Assembly (NCBI GenBank): GCA_013044035.1
Contig: JABEVE010000070.1
Coordinates: 1 to 34,554, forward strand
DNA: 34,554 bases
Direction of reading: 5' to 3'
From: Burkholderiales bacterium
GTDB lineage: Bacteria > Pseudomonadota > Gammaproteobacteria > Burkholderiales > Burkholderiaceae_C
The notes under the pieces were generated by a model that saw only the letters and a list, made by a program, of their open reading frames with translations, was not told where the DNA came from and searched no databases. Position numbers and translations under genes: made by a program. Positions 32,575 to 34,554 of this stretch are shown one piece after another (position 1 is the first letter of the stretch; each line of letters starts with the position of its first letter).

Positions 32575-33177
32575 ATGCGGACGATTCCATTCCCACGCGA
32601 GGACGAAGCCATGCAAGTTGTGCCCTACCAGTTCAAAACCAAGAGGTCCGCGTCGTCCAGGACGAGAGTGGCGAGCCGCTGCTCGTGGCTGCAGATGTTT
32701 GCGCAGCCTTGGAACTGCCGGAAACCTACAAGGCGGTCGCACGCCTGGACGATGGCGAAAAGGGTCTGCGTTCAATGCAAACCCCTGGCGGCCCCCAAGA
32801 CAACCGTCGTCAACGAATCCGGACTCTACAACCTCGTCCTCGGCAGCCGCAAACCACAAGCCAAGGCATTCAAGCGCTGGGTGACGCACGACGTGCTGCC
32901 CGCCATCTGCCGCACCGGCCCGTACGCCGCGCCGCAAACAGAGCAACCTGGCAAAGAGCCGGCGAAGCTTGGAGTCGACACCGACTGGCTCGCCCGGTCG
33001 ATGCACAACGCCCAGAAGGTCATCCAGTTGGCGGCTGGTCGGGTTGGGCTGGCGGTGGTCGCCGAAGAGACGCCCGACTTCTCTCATCCCGACATTGCCA
33101 TGGGGCTGGCGGGCCTGATGTTCGCTGCGGCTGCATGTGCGCGGCAGAGGGTCGAGATAAGAAACGACGCGTCATGA
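32575..33177 (+). pseudogene. Bro-N antirepressor-like gene, scrambled by two compensating frameshifts (paralog 3)
   Basis: The gene aligns with the second Bro-N unit of paralog 2. A one-base loss near 32642 shifts the frame, and a two-base loss near 32803 (ACAACC against ACATGACC) restores it. The 53 codons between are read out of frame, replacing most of the Bro-N core, whose original sequence (QEVRVVQDESGEPLLVAADV) is intact in the other frame. After 32803 the protein is again normal (VNESGLYNLVLGSRKPQAKA) until it diverges at GLMFAAAACARQRV and ends early. Relative to paralog 2 it also lacks the first Bro-N unit. A 200-residue protein could still be made, but not a normal Bro protein. Confidence 0.8.
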
Positions 33178-33182
33178 CACCG

Positions 33183-33218
33183 TCCGGACAACTACAATCG
33201 GAGCTTCCAAAGTCCGGA
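33183..33218 (+). promoter_or_regulatory. Candidate operator/promoter of the tacAT-like module
   Basis: TCCGGAC (33183-33189) and GTCCGGA (33212-33218) are inverted repeats on either side of a possible -10 box TACAAT (33193-33198). The right repeat merges into the GGAGG ribosome binding site of the antitoxin gene. DUF1778-type antitoxins bind palindromes at their own promoters, so this is a candidate autoregulatory site. Confidence 0.5.
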
Positions 33219-33228
33219 GGGACAGTTC

Positions 33229-33507
33229 ATGAGCACCCTGAATCTTTCCAAGACCGAACGCATTGACGTTCGTGCAAGCACGCCGGTCAAGCAACTGCTG
33301 CAGGAAGCTGCACGCGCCTGCCACAAGAACGTCAGCGAGTTCCTACTCGACGCGGGCGTCACGGCGGCCGCGCAGACGCTCGCGGATCGTCATCAGTTCG
33401 TGCTGGACGACGCGCAGTGGCAGTCATTTCAGGAAGCGCTGGATCGTCCGGTGCAAAGCAAGCCGCGTCTGAAGAAGCTGCTGCGTGAACCCGGGGTGCT
33501 CGGTTGA
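33229..33507 (+). CDS. tacA: DUF1778-type antitoxin
   Basis: A 92-residue ribbon-helix-helix antitoxin of the TacA/AtaR type. The N-terminal RIDVRASTPVKQLLQEAARA and KNVSEFLLDAGVTAAA form the DNA-binding fold; the middle FVLDDAQWQSFQEALDRPV is the toxin-binding segment typical of the family. A perfect GGAGG precedes the ATG. Its stop overlaps the start of the acetyltransferase gene (TTGA), so the two are coupled. Confidence 0.93.
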   Translation: MSTLNLSKTERIDVRASTPVKQLLQEAARACHKNVSEFLLDAGVTAAAQTLADRHQFVLDDAQWQSFQEALDRPVQSKPRLKKLLREPGVLG

Positions 33508-34007
33508 GCCATGGTTATGCCCCCATTCGCAAGCTGGCGGCGACGGATCAGGTCGATGCATTCGATTGCGGCCAGGCCGCGCTGAACCAGTTCCTGCAGC
33601 GCTACGCGCTCGTCAACCAAAAAGCCAGCAGCGCGCAGAGCTATGTCTCCTGCCAAGGTGGCGTCGTCGTCGGCTTCTACAGCCTCACCGTCGGCAGCGT
33701 CGATCCAGAAGCGGCGCCCTCGAGAGTGATGAAGGGACTGGCACGTCATCCGGTGCCGGTCATGATCCTGGCACGGCTTGCAGTGGATCAGGAACATCAG
33801 CGCCGGGGCCTGGGACAGGCCTTGCTCAAGGATGCGCTGCTGCGCACCGCACAGGCCGCCGACATCGCTGGCATTCGCTGCCTGCTGGTCCATGCCAAGG
33901 ACGACGCAGCGCGGCAGTGGTACGAATCCTGGGAATTCGAGCCCAGCCCGACCGATCCGTATCACTTGTTCCTGATGCTCAAGGATCTCAAGAGCTTATT
34001 GGGCTGA
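33504..34007 (+). CDS. tacT: GNAT acetyltransferase toxin (TacT-like)
   Basis: A 167-residue GNAT toxin that acetylates aminoacyl-tRNA in characterised relatives. FDCGQAALNQFLQRYA at about 20-35 is the family start, LAVDQEHQRRGLGQALL holds the acetyl-CoA loop (QRRGLG, 99-104), and Tyr140 in RQWYESWEFEPSP occupies the catalytic tyrosine position known in TacT. The frame has no ATG at the start; a TTG at 33504, overlapping the antitoxin stop, is the only suitable start. Its 3' end overlaps the convergent remnant by 12 bp. Confidence 0.92.
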   Translation: MSHGYAPIRKLAATDQVDAFDCGQAALNQFLQRYALVNQKASSAQSYVSCQGGVVVGFYSLTVGSVDPEAAPSRVMKGLARHPVPVMILARLAVDQEHQRRGLGQALLKDALLRTAQAADIAGIRCLLVHAKDDAARQWYESWEFEPSPTDPYHLFLMLKDLKSLLG

Positions 34008-34214
34008 GGTGGCGTTCCCACCCCAAAGCCTGACTCGCCCCAACTGCTCATCCCACAGCGCAGGCGGATCAACCGCCAGATCGAACAGCGTGATGTGGTC
34101 TGGCAGTGCATCGTCGAGGATGGCCGCCAAGATGTCGGGCGCCAGCGTGGTCAGGTTGACTATCCGGCTCACGTAGCTGTTGTCGATTCCTTTCCGGGTG
34201 GGGATCTCCTGCAA
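33996..34214 (-). pseudogene. Remnant of HTH protein (recombinase-associated or ParB/KorB-like)
   Basis: The 72-codon frame contains DNSYVSRIVNLTTLAPDILA, a helix-turn-helix stretch common after serine recombinase or in KorB-like proteins, followed by AILDDALPDHITLFDLAVDP. The matching upstream part appears in a different frame (AWRIRIQLALAMLNTGGKV, up to about 34293), so a frameshift near 34210 has broken the gene. Family assignment is tentative. Confidence 0.5.
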
Positions 34215-34286
34215 CGACTTTGCCCCCTGTGTTCAGCATGGCCAGCGCCAGTTGGATGCGGATCCGCCAAGCAACAACCAGCCCCT

Positions 34287-34544
34287 TCACCACGGCGCGC
34301 GGCGACTGTCTTGCACGCCCTCCGACCCGCCCTCCGACCGCGCCAAGCTGAGGTCGAACACCTCGGCCACCAACCTGTCATAGCGCTGCACCATCCACAG
34401 CAGCAGCCACAGCGCCGCTCCCAGGAGCATGACCGACAGATGCCGCGGCATCGCTGGCCCACGCGCCAGCAGCCACACCAGCCCAAGCAGCGTCAGTGCC
34501 GTCATCCAGGCCCACAGTCGCGCTGTCCGCCAGCGCCGCAGCAC
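34287..34544 (-). CDS. Hypothetical membrane protein
   Basis: An 85-codon frame beginning MLRRWRTARLWAWMTALTLL encodes two hydrophobic helices (WMTALTLLGLVWLLARG and LSVMLLGAALWLLLWMV) and a charged end. The first helix follows arginine-rich residues, which fits a membrane protein with cytoplasmic ends. It stops ten bases before the edge of the window, so it may be complete or continue upstream. No family was recognised. Confidence 0.4.
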   Translation of the reverse strand: MLRRWRTARLWAWMTALTLLGLVWLLARGPAMPRHLSVMLLGAALWLLLWMVQRYDRLVAEVFDLSLARSEGGSEGVQDSRRAPW

Positions 34545-34554
34545 CGCGCCACCC

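Overview
The window looks like chromosome of a Burkholderiales-type betaproteobacterium (GC-rich; folA/thyA, relA and cox proteins of that flavour). The host anchor (1-4.8 kb) carries folA and thyA on the minus strand, an alpha/beta hydrolase overlapping a RelA-type (p)ppGpp synthetase on the plus strand, and a tRNA-Val(GAC). Directly downstream of the tRNA lies a tyrosine integrase with elaborate inverted/direct repeats in front of it and a convergent AlpA-like regulator, so the tRNA appears to be the attachment site of an integrative element. Next come nested IS21-family remnants, including an element whose istA and istB are fused in one open frame, and the C-terminal stub of a second integrase.

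From 8.6 to 19.9 kb is a complete-looking aerobic carbon monoxide oxidation cluster: a heme-PAS/LytTR regulator of the RcoM family, the three CO dehydrogenase subunits in the order M-S-L with the form I active-site signature in CoxL, then coxG (SRPBCC, membrane tail), coxD (MoxR-type AAA+), coxE (VWA), an XdhC-like coxF with two SCCGG motifs, a MobA/MocA-like cytidylyltransferase, a 2OG-Fe(II) oxygenase-like protein and a second XdhC-like protein. RcoM should sense CO through heme and switch on the operon; CoxM (FAD), CoxS (two 2Fe-2S) and CoxL (Mo-Cu) form the enzyme; D, E, F, the MocA-like protein and the last XdhC-like protein fit cofactor maturation (MCD, sulfur and copper insertion), and CoxG fits membrane attachment or quinone delivery.

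From 20 to 34.5 kb the content is plasmid/phage-like: a nucleotidyltransferase with a small partner, a Fic protein, two unknown genes (one with zinc-ribbon-like cysteines), a PIN toxin with its small partner, a ParM/StbA-like actin with an adaptor candidate, a long non-coding stretch holding a chain of strong hairpins (candidate structured RNA), three Bro-N antirepressor paralogs (one scrambled by two compensating frameshifts), a MYG1-like protein, tiny membrane proteins, a TacA/TacT-type module and degraded genes at the end. A conserved hairpin-bearing leader occurs three times (20.5, 30.15 and 32.43 kb), twice directly ahead of bro genes.

The most interesting items are the structured RNA at 27.38-27.61 kb, the dispersed hairpin leader tied to bro genes, the IstA-IstB fusion and the twin-SCCGG CoxF. 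No second copy of the tRNA 3' end was seen, so the right border of the island is probably outside the window.
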